Below, one piece after another: positions 43,899 through 60,199 of a stretch of DNA of 64,000 bases. The DNA comes from Cellulomonas fimi (GTDB lineage: Bacteria; Actinomycetota; Actinomycetes; Actinomycetales; Cellulomonadaceae). The DNA lies in the NCBI RefSeq assembly GCF_028583725.1, contig NZ_CP110680.1, positions 2,542,001-2,606,000 on the forward strand. The letters run 5' to 3'. The translations under genes were made by a program, and so were the position numbers. Positions within the stretch are counted from its first letter, which is position 1. Each line of letters opens with the position of its first letter. The notes under the pieces were generated by a model, which searched no databases, had not been told where the DNA came from, and saw only the letters and a program-made list of their open reading frames with translations.

Positions 43899-44471
43899 TC
43901 AGCGCTCCACCAGGCGCCCGACCGCGTCCACGTGGACGTCGGCGCGCTCCCGCGTGCGCTCACGGGTGAAGTGCTCCTGCTCGGACCGCATCCACGCGAC
44001 CCAGTTGTCGCGTGCGTCGAAGCCGTCGCGCGCGAGACCGCGGGACAGCCGCAGGTCGCGCGCCGCCTCGACCCAGACCTTCACGGCGGCGACCGGGTCG
44101 GCCGCCGTGCGCGCGGAGCCGCAGCCGTCGAGGACCAGGACGTCGGGCACCGGGACGTCGTGCCACTCGGCGAACGCGCCCGCGACCCAGTCGTAGCGCT
44201 GGTAGCGACCCGGCCGCCCGGCCGCGAGCGGGTCGAGGACCTGGGCGGCCAGCCTGTCCCACACGCCCTCGAGACCGGACCAGCCCGCGAGCAGGTCGTC
44301 GAGGTGCAGCACGGGCGCGTCCAGCGCCGCACCCACGCGACCGGCGAGCGTCGACTTGCCGGAACCGGCGGGGCCGTCGACGCACACCAGCCGGACGGGT
44401 CCGAGACGCGGCTGCGCGGCGCGGGTCAGCGCCACGACGACGGCGACGGCGTCGGACGGATCAGCGGGCAC
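43899..44471 (-). CDS. Uridine-kinase-like P-loop protein
   Basis: NTPase-like protein of 190 residues. The P-loop is [17 protein letters not shown], followed by APVLHLDDLLAGW and a conserved-looking VLVLDGCGSAR (Walker B-like). This resembles the (d)NMP/uridine kinase group, and many actinobacteria carry such a gene of unknown substrate. I chose GTG 44471 because AGAGAGGTGA lies just before it; ATGs at 44501 and 44504 have no ribosome site. Confidence 0.72.
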   Translation of the reverse strand: MPADPSDAVAVVVALTRAAQPRLGPVRLVCVDGPAGSGKSTLAGRVGAALDAPVLHLDDLLAGWSGLEGVWDRLAAQVLDPLAAGRPGRYQRYDWVAGAFAEWHDVPVPDVLVLDGCGSARTAADPVAAVKVWVEAARDLRLSRGLARDGFDARDNWVAWMRSEQEHFTRERTRERADVHVDAVGRLVER

Positions 44472-44509
44472 GGGGTCACCTCTCTGCGCGGGGATCCACA
44501 TCATGCCCG

Positions 44510-45790
44510 TCAGATGCGGAAGGCCGCCGTCGACGACGCCAGCCGCTCGGAGACGGCGGCGATCGAGCCGACCGTGACGCTCTCGCGCTCGAGGGCGTCC
44601 GTCGTCTCGCCCGCCCCGCCGGCGACCGACGACACCGCCGTCGCGATCTCGCCGACCCCGGTCGCCGCCTCGCTCACGCCCCGCGTCATCGCGACGGTCG
44701 TCGCCGTCTGCTCCTCGACGGCCGCGGCGATCGTCGACTGGTAGTCGTTGATGGCCGCGATCACGCCGGTGATCCGGCCGATCGCGTCGACCGCGGCCGC
44801 GGTGTCGGCCTGGATGGCGTCGATGCGACGCGCGATCTCGTCGGTGGCGCGCGAGGTCTCGGCCGCGAGCTCCTTCACCTCGTTCGCGACGACGACGAAC
44901 CCCTTGCCCGCGTCGCCCGCACGCGCGGCCTCGATGGTCGCGTTGAGGGCCAGCAGGTTCGTCTGCTCCGCGATCGAGGTGATGAGCCGCACGACGGCGC
45001 CGATCTGCTCCGAGGAGTCGCCGAGGCGGCCGACCGTGACCACGGCCTCGTCAACGGCACTCGTCGCGTCGCTCGCGACCCGCAGCGCCTCGCTCGCGTT
45101 CCTCGCGATCTCCCGGATCGACGACCCCATCTGGTCGGCACCGGCGGCGACGCCGCGAACCGTGGCCGAGACCTGGCCCGCGGCGGTGGCGGCGGCGTTC
45201 GCGTCGTCGCTGGCGCGCTCCGCGGTCGCCGACAGCCTCCGGTTGCCGTCGTCGAGCTTCTGCGCGACGTCGTTGAGGACGACGACCTCGTCGGCGACCA
45301 CCCGCAGCGAGCGGTGCAGCGCGTGCAGGCCCGTGTCGAGCGCGCGGCCCGCGCGGCCGATCTGGTCCCGGTTGTCGAGGTTCGCGCGCGTCGTGAGGTC
45401 GCCCGCCTCCACGGCGGCCGAGACGCGGAACAGCCGGCTCAGCTCGCGGTCGATCGCGTGCGCGCCCCACGCGGTGAGGCCGCCCGCGAGGACGGTCGCC
45501 GCCACGCCGAGCCCGAGCAGCGTGCGTCGCGTGCCGGCGACGTGCTCGGTCACGGCCGGGTCCCCGTCCGCGAGCGCCGCGACCTCCGTGCCGTCCGCCC
45601 ACGCGACGACGAGCACGGCCAGCACCATCGTCAGCATCACGAGCGCGAGGCAGAGGACCTTCGACCGGACCGACAGGTTCGCGAACCATCGTTGGAAGCC
45701 GTTGAGCGTGCTCAGGTACGGGCGGTCCTGCGTGGCCGTGCGCCCGCGCCCGCCGGCGTCCTGTCTCACGTCGGTGCTGACGGTGGTCAC
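44510..45790 (-). CDS. Methyl-accepting chemotaxis protein without ligand domain
   Basis: Chemoreceptor of 426 residues. Two membrane helices (44-64 and 91-112) enclose only about 26 outside residues, too few for a sensor domain. A HAMP domain (about 113-165) and a long signalling coiled coil follow. The hairpin tip is [21 protein letters not shown], followed by [22 protein letters not shown], which contacts CheA/CheW. It implies a motile cell. The signal may be membrane energy or a partner protein. Start is GTG. Confidence 0.88.
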   Translation of the reverse strand: MTTVSTDVRQDAGGRGRTATQDRPYLSTLNGFQRWFANLSVRSKVLCLALVMLTMVLAVLVVAWADGTEVAALADGDPAVTEHVAGTRRTLLGLGVAATVLAGGLTAWGAHAIDRELSRLFRVSAAVEAGDLTTRANLDNRDQIGRAGRALDTGLHALHRSLRVVADEVVVLNDVAQKLDDGNRRLSATAERASDDANAAATAAGQVSATVRGVAAGADQMGSSIREIARNASEALRVASDATSAVDEAVVTVGRLGDSSEQIGAVVRLITSIAEQTNLLALNATIEAARAGDAGKGFVVVANEVKELAAETSRATDEIARRIDAIQADTAAAVDAIGRITGVIAAINDYQSTIAAAVEEQTATTVAMTRGVSEAATGVGEIATAVSSVAGGAGETTDALERESVTVGSIAAVSERLASSTAAFRI

Positions 45791-45863
45791 CGGGGCGTCG
45801 CTCCTCGTCCTGCGAACCGTGCCCGGGCACGACCGTGCGCGGGGTTCTCAGGGCCCATCGGCA

Positions 45864-45890
45864 GGCGGGCCCCCGCGATGAGGACCCGCC
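45864..45890 (-). terminator. Weak hairpin behind argH
   Basis: GGCGGGCCC (45864-45872) can pair with GGACCCGCC (45882-45890), one G-T pair included. It lies 6 bp after the argH stop and probably ends the arginine operon. The 14-bp palindrome CGTGCCCGGGCACG (45818-45831) lies nearby in the same gap. Confidence 0.5.
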
Positions 45891-45895
45891 CGCCG

Positions 45896-48557
<2,662 letters not shown>

Positions 48558-48599
48558 GGAACTTCTCTCTTCTCAGGGGGTGTGCGGGTCTGGGGTTTC

Positions 48600-52378
<3,779 letters not shown>

Positions 52379-52382
<4 letters not shown>

Positions 52383-53596
52383 GTGGAGTACGCGCTGTTC
52401 TCGTGGACGTAGTCGTGCGTGAGGTCGTTGGTCCAGATCGTCGCGAGCTCGCTGCCCGCGTGGAGGTCGATGAGGACGTGCACCTCGCGGTTCGCGGCGA
52501 GGTCCACCTCGGTGCGCGGTGCGTGCGCTCCTCCGGCCCGGCACACCTGGACGCCGTTGATCGTGACGTCGAGGAGGTCGGGGTCGAACGCGGCGACGGA
52601 CTCCGGGACCGTCCCGACCTGCGCGAGCACGCGGCCCCAGTTGGGGTCGTTGCCGAAGATCGCCGCCTTGAAGAGGTTGGACCGTGCGACCGCGCGACCG
52701 ACCGCCACCGCGGCGTCCTCGGTCTCGGCGCCCACGACGGTGATCGCGATGTCGTGCGTCGCCCCCTCGGCGTCGGCGACGAGCTGCCGCGCGAGCTGAC
52801 CGCACACGGCGGTGAGCGCGGCCGCGAAGCCCGCCGGGTCGGGGGTCGCACCGCTCGCACCCGAGACCAGCAGGGCGACCGTGTCGGAGGTCGACATGCA
52901 GCCGTCGGAGTCGACGCGGTCGAAGGTCGCGCGTGTGGCCGTGCGCAGCGCGTCGGCGGCGACGTCCGCGTCCACGACCGCGTCGGTCGTGATGACGCAC
53001 AGCATCGTCGCCAGGCCGGGCGCGAGCATGCCCGCACCCTTCGCCATGCCTCCGACGGTGAACGTCCCGAAGTCGCCCGGGACCGTGACGTGCGCGGTCT
53101 TGGCGACCGTGTCGGTCGTCATGATCGCGGTCGCGGCGTCGGGGCCGCCCTCGCCGTGCAGGGCGGCGGCGGCGTCGTCGACGCCCGCGAGGAGCTTCTC
53201 GATCGGCAGCCGCTCGCCGATCAGGCCGGTCGACGCGACGACCACGTCGCCCGCGGACACGCCGAGCACGTCGGCGACCTTCTCGGCCGTGCGGTGCACG
53301 TCGGCGAACCCGTCCGGGCCCGTGCAGACGTTGGCGCCGCCCGAGTTGAGCACGACGGCCGAGACCGTGCTGTCGGCGACGACCTGGCGCGACCAGACGA
53401 CGGGCGCGCCGACGACGCGGTTCGTCGTGAAGACGGCCGTACCGACCTGCAGCGGGCCGTCGTTGACGACGAGCGCGAGGTCGGGGCGGCCGGACGCCTT
53501 GAGCCCGGCGGTCACGCCGGACGCGCGGAAGCCCGCGGCGGCGGTCACGCCCGGCGAGGCGAGGTCGTCGGTGTCGACGGCGGTCTGCTGACCCAT
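52379..53596 (-). CDS. argJ: Glutamate N-acetyltransferase / amino-acid acetyltransferase
   Basis: Recycles the acetyl group from N-acetylornithine to glutamate. 405 residues. The protein cuts itself into two chains before the nucleophile Thr197, visible in [14 protein letters not shown]. Other marks are [14 protein letters not shown] and [17 protein letters not shown]. The ATG follows AGGAGGACTG. A 49-bp gap separates it from argC. Confidence 0.95.
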
Positions 53597-53645
53597 CAGT
53601 CCTCCTGGTCCACGGTGCGGCCGGTGACCGCGCTGGTCACGGCGC

Positions 53646-54710
53646 TCACGGTGCCACGCCCTCGACCGGGAGGCCGAGCGTCTCGGGCAGGCCGAGCGCG
53701 AGGTTGAGCGACTGCAGCGCACCGCCCGCGGTCCCCTTGACGAGGTTGTCGATCGCCGTGACCGTCACGACGCGGCCGGCGCGCGCGTCGACCGCGACCT
53801 GCACGAGCGCGGTGTTCGCGCCCAGCGTCGCAGCCGTGGTCGGCCACTGCCCCTCGGGCAGCAGGTGCACGAAGGGCTCGTCGGCGTAGGCGGCCTCCCA
53901 CGCGGCCCGCACCGCGGCCGGGTCGGTGCCCTCGACGAGCCGGGCGGTCGCCGTCGCGAGGATGCCGCGCGACATCGGGACGAGCGTCGGGGTGAACGAG
54001 ATCGTCACGTCGGGTGCGCCCGCGGCCTGGAGGTTCTGGGCGATCTCCGGGATGTGCCGGTGCGTGCCGCCGACGGCGTACGGCTGCGCGGAGCCGAGGG
54101 CCTCGCTCGCGAGGAGGTGCGACTTGAGGGTCCGACCGGCGCCGGAGTAGCCGACGGCGAGGACCGCGACCACGTCGACGGGCTCGATCACGCCCGCGGC
54201 GACGCCGGGCTGCAGGCCCAAGGTGACGGCGGTGACGTTGCAGCCGGGGACGGCGATGCGCCGGGCGGCCGCGAGCGCTGCACGCTGGGCGGCGGCGGTC
54301 CGCTCCCCGGCGTGCAGGAGCTCGGGCAGGCCGTAGGGCCAGGTCCCGGCGTGCGCGCTGCCGTAGTACGTCTCCCACGCGACGGGGTCGACGAGGCGGT
54401 GGTCGGCGCCGAGGTCGACGACGACCGCGTCGTCCCCGCGCGCGGCGAGCTCGGCGGCGACGGCTCCACTGGCGCCGTGCGGCAGGGCGAGGACGACGAC
54501 GTCGTGGCCGGCCAGCGCGTCGACCTCGGTCGGCGCGAGGACCCGGTCGGCGAGCGAGCGCAGGTGCGGCTGCAGCCCGCCGAGCGCGGCCCCGGCGTTC
54601 GAGTGGGCGGTCAGGGTGCCGATGCGGGCCTCGGGGTGCGCGAGGAGCACCCGGAGCATCTCGCCCCCGGCGTACCCGCTGGCCCCGGCGACCGCCACGC
54701 TGAACGTCAT
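53646..54710 (-). CDS. argC: N-acetyl-gamma-glutamyl-phosphate reductase
   Basis: NADPH-dependent reductase of the third arginine step, first gene of the operon. 354 residues. The nucleotide loop is [18 protein letters not shown] (5-22), and the catalytic cysteine is in [17 protein letters not shown] chose the ATG at 54710 since the fold begins right there; two ATGs further upstream lie in the operator. A -10 (TATGTT) ends 7 bases before it. Confidence 0.95.
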   Translation of the reverse strand: MTFSVAVAGASGYAGGEMLRVLLAHPEARIGTLTAHSNAGAALGGLQPHLRSLADRVLAPTEVDALAGHDVVVLALPHGASGAVAAELAARGDDAVVVDLGADHRLVDPVAWETYYGSAHAGTWPYGLPELLHAGERTAAAQRAALAAARRIAVPGCNVTAVTLGLQPGVAAGVIEPVDVVAVLAVGYSGAGRTLKSHLLASEALGSAQPYAVGGTHRHIPEIAQNLQAAGAPDVTISFTPTLVPMSRGILATATARLVEGTDPAAVRAAWEAAYADEPFVHLLPEGQWPTTAATLGANTALVQVAVDARAGRVVTVTAIDNLVKGTAGGALQSLNLALGLPETLGLPVEGVAP

Positions 54711-54711
54711 G

Positions 54712-54749
54712 TGCATGAACATACACGGTGCTGCACGAAGATACGTGCA
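54712..54749. promoter_or_regulatory. Two tandem ARG boxes and argC promoter
   Basis: Box 2 (54732-54749), TGCACGAAGATACGTGCA, is an inverted repeat TGCACG-N6-CGTGCA. Box 1 (54712-54729), TGCATGAACATACACGGT, matches it at 12 of 18 positions and lies 2 bp away. Paired 18-bp boxes at about two helical turns are how ArgR hexamers bind. The argC -10 (TATGTT, 54723-54718, minus) is inside box 1, so ArgR would block the promoter. The boxes also lie just before the divergent oxidoreductase gene. Confidence 0.8.
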
Positions 54750-54759
54750 GTATTCCGGG

Positions 54760-55776
54760 ATGACGGGCCGCGGCGGACGCGTTGCGGCAGACGTGCGCGC
54801 CATCCTCGCCACCGCCGCCGGCGGTCCCGACGTCCTCGAGCTCCGCGACGTGCCCGACCCGGAGCCGGCACGCGACCAGGTGCTGGTCCGCGTCGCCGCG
54901 GCGGGCGTCAACTTCATCGACACCTACCGCCGCAGCGGTGTCTACCGGGTGCCGTACCCGCACGTGGTCGGCGCCGAGGGGTCCGGCGAGGTCGTCGCCG
55001 TCGGTGCCGACGTCACACTCGTCGCCCCCGGTGACCGCGTCGCGTGGGCCGCCTCCCCCGGCGCGTACGCCGAGCTCGCGCTCGTCGCCGAACGGGACGT
55101 GCTGGTCGTGCCCGACGGCGTCGACGACCAGGTCGCCGCCGCGCTCCCCTTGCAGGGCATGACCGCGCACTACCTCGTGACGTCGTCGTTCCCCGTCGCG
55201 CCCGGCCACGACGTGCTCGTGCACGCCGCTGCCGGCGGCGTCGGGCTCCTGCTCACACAGCTCGCCGCCCAGCGCGGCGCACGGGTGATCGCGACCGTCG
55301 GCACCGCCGAGAAGGAGGCACTCGCGCGCGAGGCCGGTGCCGCCGACGTCATCCGCTACCGCGAGCTCGGCGACCTCACGGCCGAGCTGCCCGCGCTCGT
55401 GCGCGACCTCACCGGCGGGCGCGGCGTGCACGCCGTCTACGACTCGGTCGGCAAGGACACCTTCGACGCGTCGCTCGCGTCGCTCGCCCGGCGCGGCACC
55501 CTCGTCCTGTTCGGCGCGTCGTCAGGGCCGGTGCCACCGTTCGACCCGCAGCGCCTCAACTCCGGCGGCTCGCTCTTCCTCACCCGCCCGACGCTCGGCG
55601 ACCACACCGCCACGCGCGACGAGCTCGAGTGGCGCGCCCGCGAGCTGTTCGACGCCGTCCGGGCGGGCACGCTCGACGTGCGCGTCGGCGCCACGTTCCC
55701 CCTGGCCGACGCGGCCGACGCCCACCGCGCGCTCGAGTCGCGCGCCACCACCGGAAAGGTCCTGATCCTCCCGTGA
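54760..55776 (+). CDS. NADPH:quinone oxidoreductase (zinc-free MDR family)
   Basis: Medium-chain reductase without zinc sites, quinone reductase type, about 338 residues. The NADPH loop is [16 protein letters not shown] (about 165-180), and [13 protein letters not shown] and [10 protein letters not shown] are family marks. The start is uncertain: ATG 54760 is used here, but family similarity begins at [11 protein letters not shown], so GTG 54793 is also good. It is divergent from argC across the ARG boxes and overlaps the next gene by 4 bp. Confidence 0.88.
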   Translation: MTGRGGRVAADVRAILATAAGGPDVLELRDVPDPEPARDQVLVRVAAAGVNFIDTYRRSGVYRVPYPHVVGAEGSGEVVAVGADVTLVAPGDRVAWAASPGAYAELALVAERDVLVVPDGVDDQVAAALPLQGMTAHYLVTSSFPVAPGHDVLVHAAAGGVGLLLTQLAAQRGARVIATVGTAEKEALAREAGAADVIRYRELGDLTAELPALVRDLTGGRGVHAVYDSVGKDTFDASLASLARRGTLVLFGASSGPVPPFDPQRLNSGGSLFLTRPTLGDHTATRDELEWRARELFDAVRAGTLDVRVGATFPLADAADAHRALESRATTGKVLILP

Positions 55777-56552
55777 CCACCCTCCCCACCCTCGACCACG
55801 TCGACGGGTCCGTCGTCGGCCCGCGCGCGCTCCACGTCGAGGTCTGGTCCGACATCGCGTGCCCGTGGTGCTTCATCGGCAAGCGCCGGTTCGCGTCCGC
55901 CCTGGCCGAGTTCCCGCACCGCGAGCACGTGCGCGTCACCTGGCGCTCCTACGAGCTCTCCCCCGACACGCCGACCGGCCCGGGACGTCCCGAGGTCGAC
56001 GCGCTCGTCGAGCACAAGGGCCTCCCGGCCGACCGCGTGCGCGAGATGTTCGCGCACGTCACGGCCGTCGCCGCGGGTGAGGGTCTCGCGTACGACTTCG
56101 ACCGCGCGCTCGCGTTCAACACGTTCGACGCCCACCGGCTCGTGCACGTCGCGGCCGAGGTCGGCGGTGCACCGCTCGCGGACGCGCTCGTCGAGACGCT
56201 GTTCTCGGCGCACTTCGAGCACGGGCGCGACCTCGGCGACCCGGCGACGCTCGTCGAGCTCGCGGGCGCGGCAGGGTTCGGCGCGGCGGGGCTCTCCGAC
56301 GACGCCGTCCGCGAGGTGCTCGACGGCGACCGCGCCGCCGACGCGGTGCGTGCCGACGAGGCGCAGGCCCGCCTGCTCGGCGTCACGGGCGTGCCGTTCT
56401 TCGTCGTCGACCGCCGCATCGCCGTGTCCGGTGCCCAGCCCGCCGCCGTGTTCACGCAGCTGCTCGAGGCCGCCTGGCGTGAGGCGAACCCGCTGACGGT
56501 GCTGGGCGACGCCGACGCGGCGGCCTGCACGGACGACTCCTGCGCGATCTGA
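55773..56552 (+). CDS. DsbA-family protein, FrnE-like
   Basis: Cytoplasmic thioredoxin-fold protein of 259 residues, since no signal peptide is present. The active site is DIACPWCFIGKRRF (about 28-41) with a CPWC motif; YDFDRALAFNTFDAHRLVH and GVTGVPFFVVDRRIAVSGAQP are typical of FrnE/2-hydroxychromene-isomerase relatives. FrnE members act as disulfide isomerases or polyketide-related enzymes. A second Cys pair (CTDDSC) is at the very C-terminus. GTGA overlap with the oxidoreductase suggests joint redox work. Confidence 0.88.
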   Translation: MTTLPTLDHVDGSVVGPRALHVEVWSDIACPWCFIGKRRFASALAEFPHREHVRVTWRSYELSPDTPTGPGRPEVDALVEHKGLPADRVREMFAHVTAVAAGEGLAYDFDRALAFNTFDAHRLVHVAAEVGGAPLADALVETLFSAHFEHGRDLGDPATLVELAGAAGFGAAGLSDDAVREVLDGDRAADAVRADEAQARLLGVTGVPFFVVDRRIAVSGAQPAAVFTQLLEAAWREANPLTVLGDADAAACTDDSCAI

Positions 56553-56587
56553 GCGCCGATCCCCTCCCGGGGCGCCGTCGTCCGGCC

Positions 56588-56593
56588 TAGGGT
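56588..56593 (+). promoter_or_regulatory. -10 element before the TrpB2 gene
   Basis: TAGGGT ends 6 bases before the ATG at 56600, another leaderless-type start. The 47-bp gap before it also has a GCGCC/GGCGC hairpin that may end the preceding operon. Confidence 0.5.
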
Positions 56594-56599
56594 CACGCC

Positions 56600-57910
56600 A
56601 TGACCACCACGCCCGACGACGTGCGCCCCGCCCCCCGGACCGACCCGCTCGGGATCACCGTCCCCTCGACGGTCCCGACCCACTGGTACAACCTCGCGGC
56701 CGACCTGCCCGAGCCGTGCCCGCCCGCGCTGCACCCCGGCACGCGCGAGCCGCTCACGCCCGACGACCTCGCGCCGCTGTTCCCGATGGCGCTCATCGCG
56801 CAGGAGGTCACGACCGAGCGCTGGGTCGAGATCCCGCAGACCGTCCGCGAGCTGTACGCGCTGTGGCGGCCGTCGCCGCTGGTCCGGGCCGTCCGGCTGG
56901 AGCGTGCGCTGGGGACGCCCGCGCGGATCTACTACAAGTACGAGGGCGTGAGCCCGGTCGGGTCGCACAAGCCGAACACGGCCGTCGCGCAGGCGTACTA
57001 CAACGCCGTCGAGGGGATCAGGAAGCTCACGACCGAGACCGGGGCCGGCCAGTGGGGCGCGTCGCTGTCGATGGCGTGCGCGCTGCTCGGGCTCGAGTGC
57101 GAGGTCTGGCAGGTGCGCGCGTCCTACGACGCCAAGCCGTACCGCCGCATGCAGATGGAGACGTACGGCGGCGTGTGCCACCCGTCCCCGTCCAACCTCA
57201 CCGAGGCCGGTCGTGCGATGCTCGCCGCCGACCCCGACACCACCGGGTCGCTCGGCATGGCGATCAGCGAGGCCGTCGAGGCCGCCGCCACGAACCCGGC
57301 GGCGCACTACGCGCTCGGGTCGGTGCTGAACCACGTGCTGCTGCACCAGTCCGTGATCGGTCAGGAGGCCCTCGCCCAGCTCGACGAGATCGGCGAGACC
57401 GCCGACGTCGTGTTCGGCTGCGCGGGCGGCGGGTCGAACCTCGGCGGCCTCGCGTTCCCGTTCCTCGGCCGCAACCTGCGCGACGGCGCCACGACGCGCG
57501 TCGTCGCGTGCGAGCCCGCCGCGTGCCCGTCGATGACGCAGGGCGAGTACCGGTACGACTTCGGCGACGTCGCCGGGCTCACGCCGCTGCTCAAGATGCA
57601 CACGCTCGGGAAGGACTTCGTGCCGCCGCCCATCCACGCCGGCGGCCTGCGCTACCACGGCATGGCGCCCATGGTGTCGCACGCCTACGAGCTCGGGCTG
57701 CTGTCCGCGATCGCCGTCGAGCAGGAGGACGCGTTCGCCGCGGGCGTCGAGTTCGCGCGCGCCGAGGGGATCATCCCCGCACCCGAGTCGACGCACGCCG
57801 TGGCCGGCGCGATCGCGCACGCGCGCGCCGCGACCGAGGCGGAGACGATCGTCATCGGTCTGTCGGGCAACGGCATCCTCGACCTGCCCGCGTACCACCA
57901 GTACCTCTGA
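56600..57910 (+). CDS. TrpB2-type tryptophan synthase beta-like enzyme
   Basis: PLP enzyme of 436 residues, the longer TrpB2 type rather than the 400-residue TrpB1. The PLP lysine is in [20 protein letters not shown] (about 113-132), the phosphate loop in [17 protein letters not shown], and [16 protein letters not shown] ends the protein. TrpB2 can join indole and serine to tryptophan without TrpA, or scavenge indole; a serine-deaminase role is also discussed. No other trp gene is near. It is a single-gene unit. Confidence 0.9.
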   Translation: MTTTPDDVRPAPRTDPLGITVPSTVPTHWYNLAADLPEPCPPALHPGTREPLTPDDLAPLFPMALIAQEVTTERWVEIPQTVRELYALWRPSPLVRAVRLERALGTPARIYYKYEGVSPVGSHKPNTAVAQAYYNAVEGIRKLTTETGAGQWGASLSMACALLGLECEVWQVRASYDAKPYRRMQMETYGGVCHPSPSNLTEAGRAMLAADPDTTGSLGMAISEAVEAAATNPAAHYALGSVLNHVLLHQSVIGQEALAQLDEIGETADVVFGCAGGGSNLGGLAFPFLGRNLRDGATTRVVACEPAACPSMTQGEYRYDFGDVAGLTPLLKMHTLGKDFVPPPIHAGGLRYHGMAPMVSHAYELGLLSAIAVEQEDAFAAGVEFARAEGIIPAPESTHAVAGAIAHARAATEAETIVIGLSGNGILDLPAYHQYL

Positions 57911-57916
57911 GGTGGC

Positions 57917-57950
57917 GCCGCGGCCCGGGCGACGTGTCCCGGGCCGCGGC
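57917..57950. terminator. Bidirectional hairpin terminator
   Basis: A 13-bp perfect stem (57917-57929 with 57938-57950, GCCGCGGCCCGGG side) and an 8-base loop lie between the convergent trpB2 and thiD/tenA ends. Confidence 0.75.
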
Positions 57951-57956
57951 GGCACG

Positions 57957-59453
57957 TCACGGCACCGCGAGGACGACCGGCCGCTGCTTTCCCGTCACGG
58001 CGACGGTGACCTGGCCGAAGAACGCGACCTCGTGCCGGCACGACGCGTCGAAGGCGGCGACCATGCGCTCCCGGGTCGCCGGGTCGGCGTGCTGCGCGGC
58101 GGCGTCGGCGAGCCGGCACGCGTGCGCGGCGTGGTCGGTGAACGGTGCGCTGCCGTACGTCGCGACCCAGTCGCGGTACGGGTGACCGGGGACGGCGTCC
58201 GCTGTCGCGAGCAGTGCGACGCCGACCTCCGCGTACACCCAGTAGCAGGGCAGCACCGCGGCGACGACCTCCGCGTACGAGCCGTGCGCCGCGACGGCGG
58301 CGAGGTGGTCGACGTACGCGCGCGTGACCGCCGACGGCGGCGACGACGGCCGGACCGCCGCCCGCGCGAGGTACGTCTCGTGCAGGCTCCGCTCGACCGC
58401 GAGCGACGAGTGCGCACCGCGCGCGAAGAACTCCTGCGCCTCGCCCGACGGCGCCAACGACGACGCGCGCGCGAGGACGCGCGAGTACGCCGTCAGGTAG
58501 ATCGCGTCCTGGTGGAGCTGCTCGACGAACGCGTCGGCGGGCAGGCTGCCGTCGGCCAGACCGCGGACGAGCGGCTGCGCGAGCGACTGCGCGCACGCGG
58601 CGGCGAGCGTGTCGCCGACCTCGTCGGTGAACACGGGCAGCCCGAGCGACGGTGCGTGGTGGAAGTGGTCGACGGGACCGTGGCCGGAGCCGACGCGCAG
58701 CGCCTCCCCCGCCGCGATCGCACCGCCGAGCCAGCGCTTCGCGTCGCGCGCCGCCGAGACCCAGTCCGGCCTCCGGGGACGCAGCGCCGCGAGCGCCGCC
58801 GACAGCGAGCAGCCGGTGCCGTGCGTGCTCGTCGTCACGACGCGTGCGCCCGGCAGCTCGACGACCCGCTCGCGGTCCACGAGCGCGTCCGGGCTCTCCA
58901 CGCCGGGGAGGTGGCCGCCCTTGACCAGCACCGCGACACCCGTCGCGCGCGCGAGCCTCGATGCCTGCTGCACCGCGTCCGCCCACGTGCCCGCGACCGG
59001 CTCACCGGCGAGCACGGCCAGCTCCGGCAGGTTGGGCGTGACGACGTCGGCGACCCCGAGCAGGCGGCGGACCGCGGCGACGGCGTCGTCGTCCAGCAGG
59101 CGGTCGCCGCTCGACGCGACCATCACCGGGTCGAGCACGACGAACGGTGGCCGGTGCAGCGCGAGCCAGTCGTGCACCGTGTCGGCCACCGCCGCCGTCG
59201 CGAGCATGCCGACCTTCACCGCGTCGACCGTGACGTCGTCCGACACGGCGTCGAGCTGCGCGCGCAGGAACCCGACGTCCGGCACGAGCACGTCGCGGAC
59301 GCCCCGGGTGTTCTGGGCGACCAGCGCGGTGACGACCGCCATGCCGTACGCGCCGTGCGCGGCGAACGACTTGAGGTCGGCCTGGACGCCGGCTCCTCCG
59401 GTCGGGTCCGTGCCGGCGACCGAGAGGACCCGCGGGCGTGCAGCCGCGGTCAC
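57957..59453 (-). CDS. thiD: ThiD-TenA fusion: HMP-P kinase and aminopyrimidine aminohydrolase
   Basis: Fusion of 498 residues. The N-terminal ThiD part (about 5-265) phosphorylates HMP and HMP-P; it shows LSVAGTDPTGGAGVQADLKSF and STHGTGCSLSAALAA. The C-terminal TenA part (about 285-490) salvages pyrimidine from degraded thiamine; its catalytic cysteine is in LPCYWVYAEVG. Such fusions are known in actinobacteria and other groups. GTG start, 4-bp overlap with thiE. A longer frame lies in thiE DNA. Confidence 0.93.
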   Translation of the reverse strand: MTAAARPRVLSVAGTDPTGGAGVQADLKSFAAHGAYGMAVVTALVAQNTRGVRDVLVPDVGFLRAQLDAVSDDVTVDAVKVGMLATAAVADTVHDWLALHRPPFVVLDPVMVASSGDRLLDDDAVAAVRRLLGVADVVTPNLPELAVLAGEPVAGTWADAVQQASRLARATGVAVLVKGGHLPGVESPDALVDRERVVELPGARVVTTSTHGTGCSLSAALAALRPRRPDWVSAARDAKRWLGGAIAAGEALRVGSGHGPVDHFHHAPSLGLPVFTDEVGDTLAAACAQSLAQPLVRGLADGSLPADAFVEQLHQDAIYLTAYSRVLARASSLAPSGEAQEFFARGAHSSLAVERSLHETYLARAAVRPSSPPSAVTRAYVDHLAAVAAHGSYAEVVAAVLPCYWVYAEVGVALLATADAVPGHPYRDWVATYGSAPFTDHAAHACRLADAAAQHADPATRERMVAAFDASCRHEVAFFGQVTVAVTGKQRPVVLAVP

Positions 59454-60199
59454 CGGGTCACCCTCGCCGCCGCGCCCGACGCGGTCGCTGCCGACGCCGT
59501 GACGTCCGTCGCCGCCGCGGTCCCCACCGCCGCGGCCGTCGCGCGCCCCGCACCCGTCCACGCCGCGACCAGGGCCGCGGACGCGCGCGCGGGGTCCGGG
59601 GCCGCGCAGACCGCGGACACGACGGCGATGCCGTGCGCCCCCGCGGCGCGCACCTCGGCCACGTCGGCGACGCCGAGGCCGCCGATCGCGACGACCGGCA
59701 GCGGGCTGAGGTCCGCCGCGACGCGCAGGCCGTCGAGCCCGAGCGGCGGTCCGGCGTCGGGCTTGGTCGCGGTCCCCCGGACCGGTCCGACGCCGACGTA
59801 GTCGGCGACGTCCGCGTCGACGCGCGCGAGGTGCTCCGCGGTCGCGGCGGACACCCCCACGACGGCGTCGTCACCGAGCAGCCGTCGCACGTCGGCGACA
59901 TCGAGGTCGCCCTGGCCGACGTGGACGCCGGCGACCGCGCAGCCGCGCCCACGGGCCGCGAGCGCCACGTCGACGCGGTCGTCGACGATCACCAGCGCGC
60001 CGGTGCCGTCGACGGCTCGGGTCACGTCGACCGTGAAGGCGACGAGGTCGCGGACCGGGGCACGCTTGGCGCGGACCTGCAGCACGCGCACCCCGGCCGC
60101 GACGGCGACACGCGCCACGTCGGCGGGGCGGCGCGCCGCCGCGGCGCACGTGTCCGCGTCGACCACGAGGTACGGCCCGGGCGGCAGGGCGCGCGTCAC
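59450..60199 (-). CDS. thiE: Thiamine-phosphate synthase
   Basis: Couples HMP pyrophosphate with thiazole phosphate. 249 residues; the TIM-barrel occupies about 1-215. VDDRVDVALAARGRG and GVHVGQGDLDVADVR bind the pyrimidine, and DYVGVGPVRGTATKPDAGPPLG binds phosphate. The last 30 residues are an Ala/Thr-rich tail absent from most ThiE proteins; it may be only a drifted end. GTGA overlaps with thiM and thiD/tenA. Confidence 0.92.
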   Translation of the reverse strand: MTRALPPGPYLVVDADTCAAAARRPADVARVAVAAGVRVLQVRAKRAPVRDLVAFTVDVTRAVDGTGALVIVDDRVDVALAARGRGCAVAGVHVGQGDLDVADVRRLLGDDAVVGVSAATAEHLARVDADVADYVGVGPVRGTATKPDAGPPLGLDGLRVAADLSPLPVVAIGGLGVADVAEVRAAGAHGIAVVSAVCAAPDPARASAALVAAWTGAGRATAAAVGTAAATDVTASAATASGAAARVTR

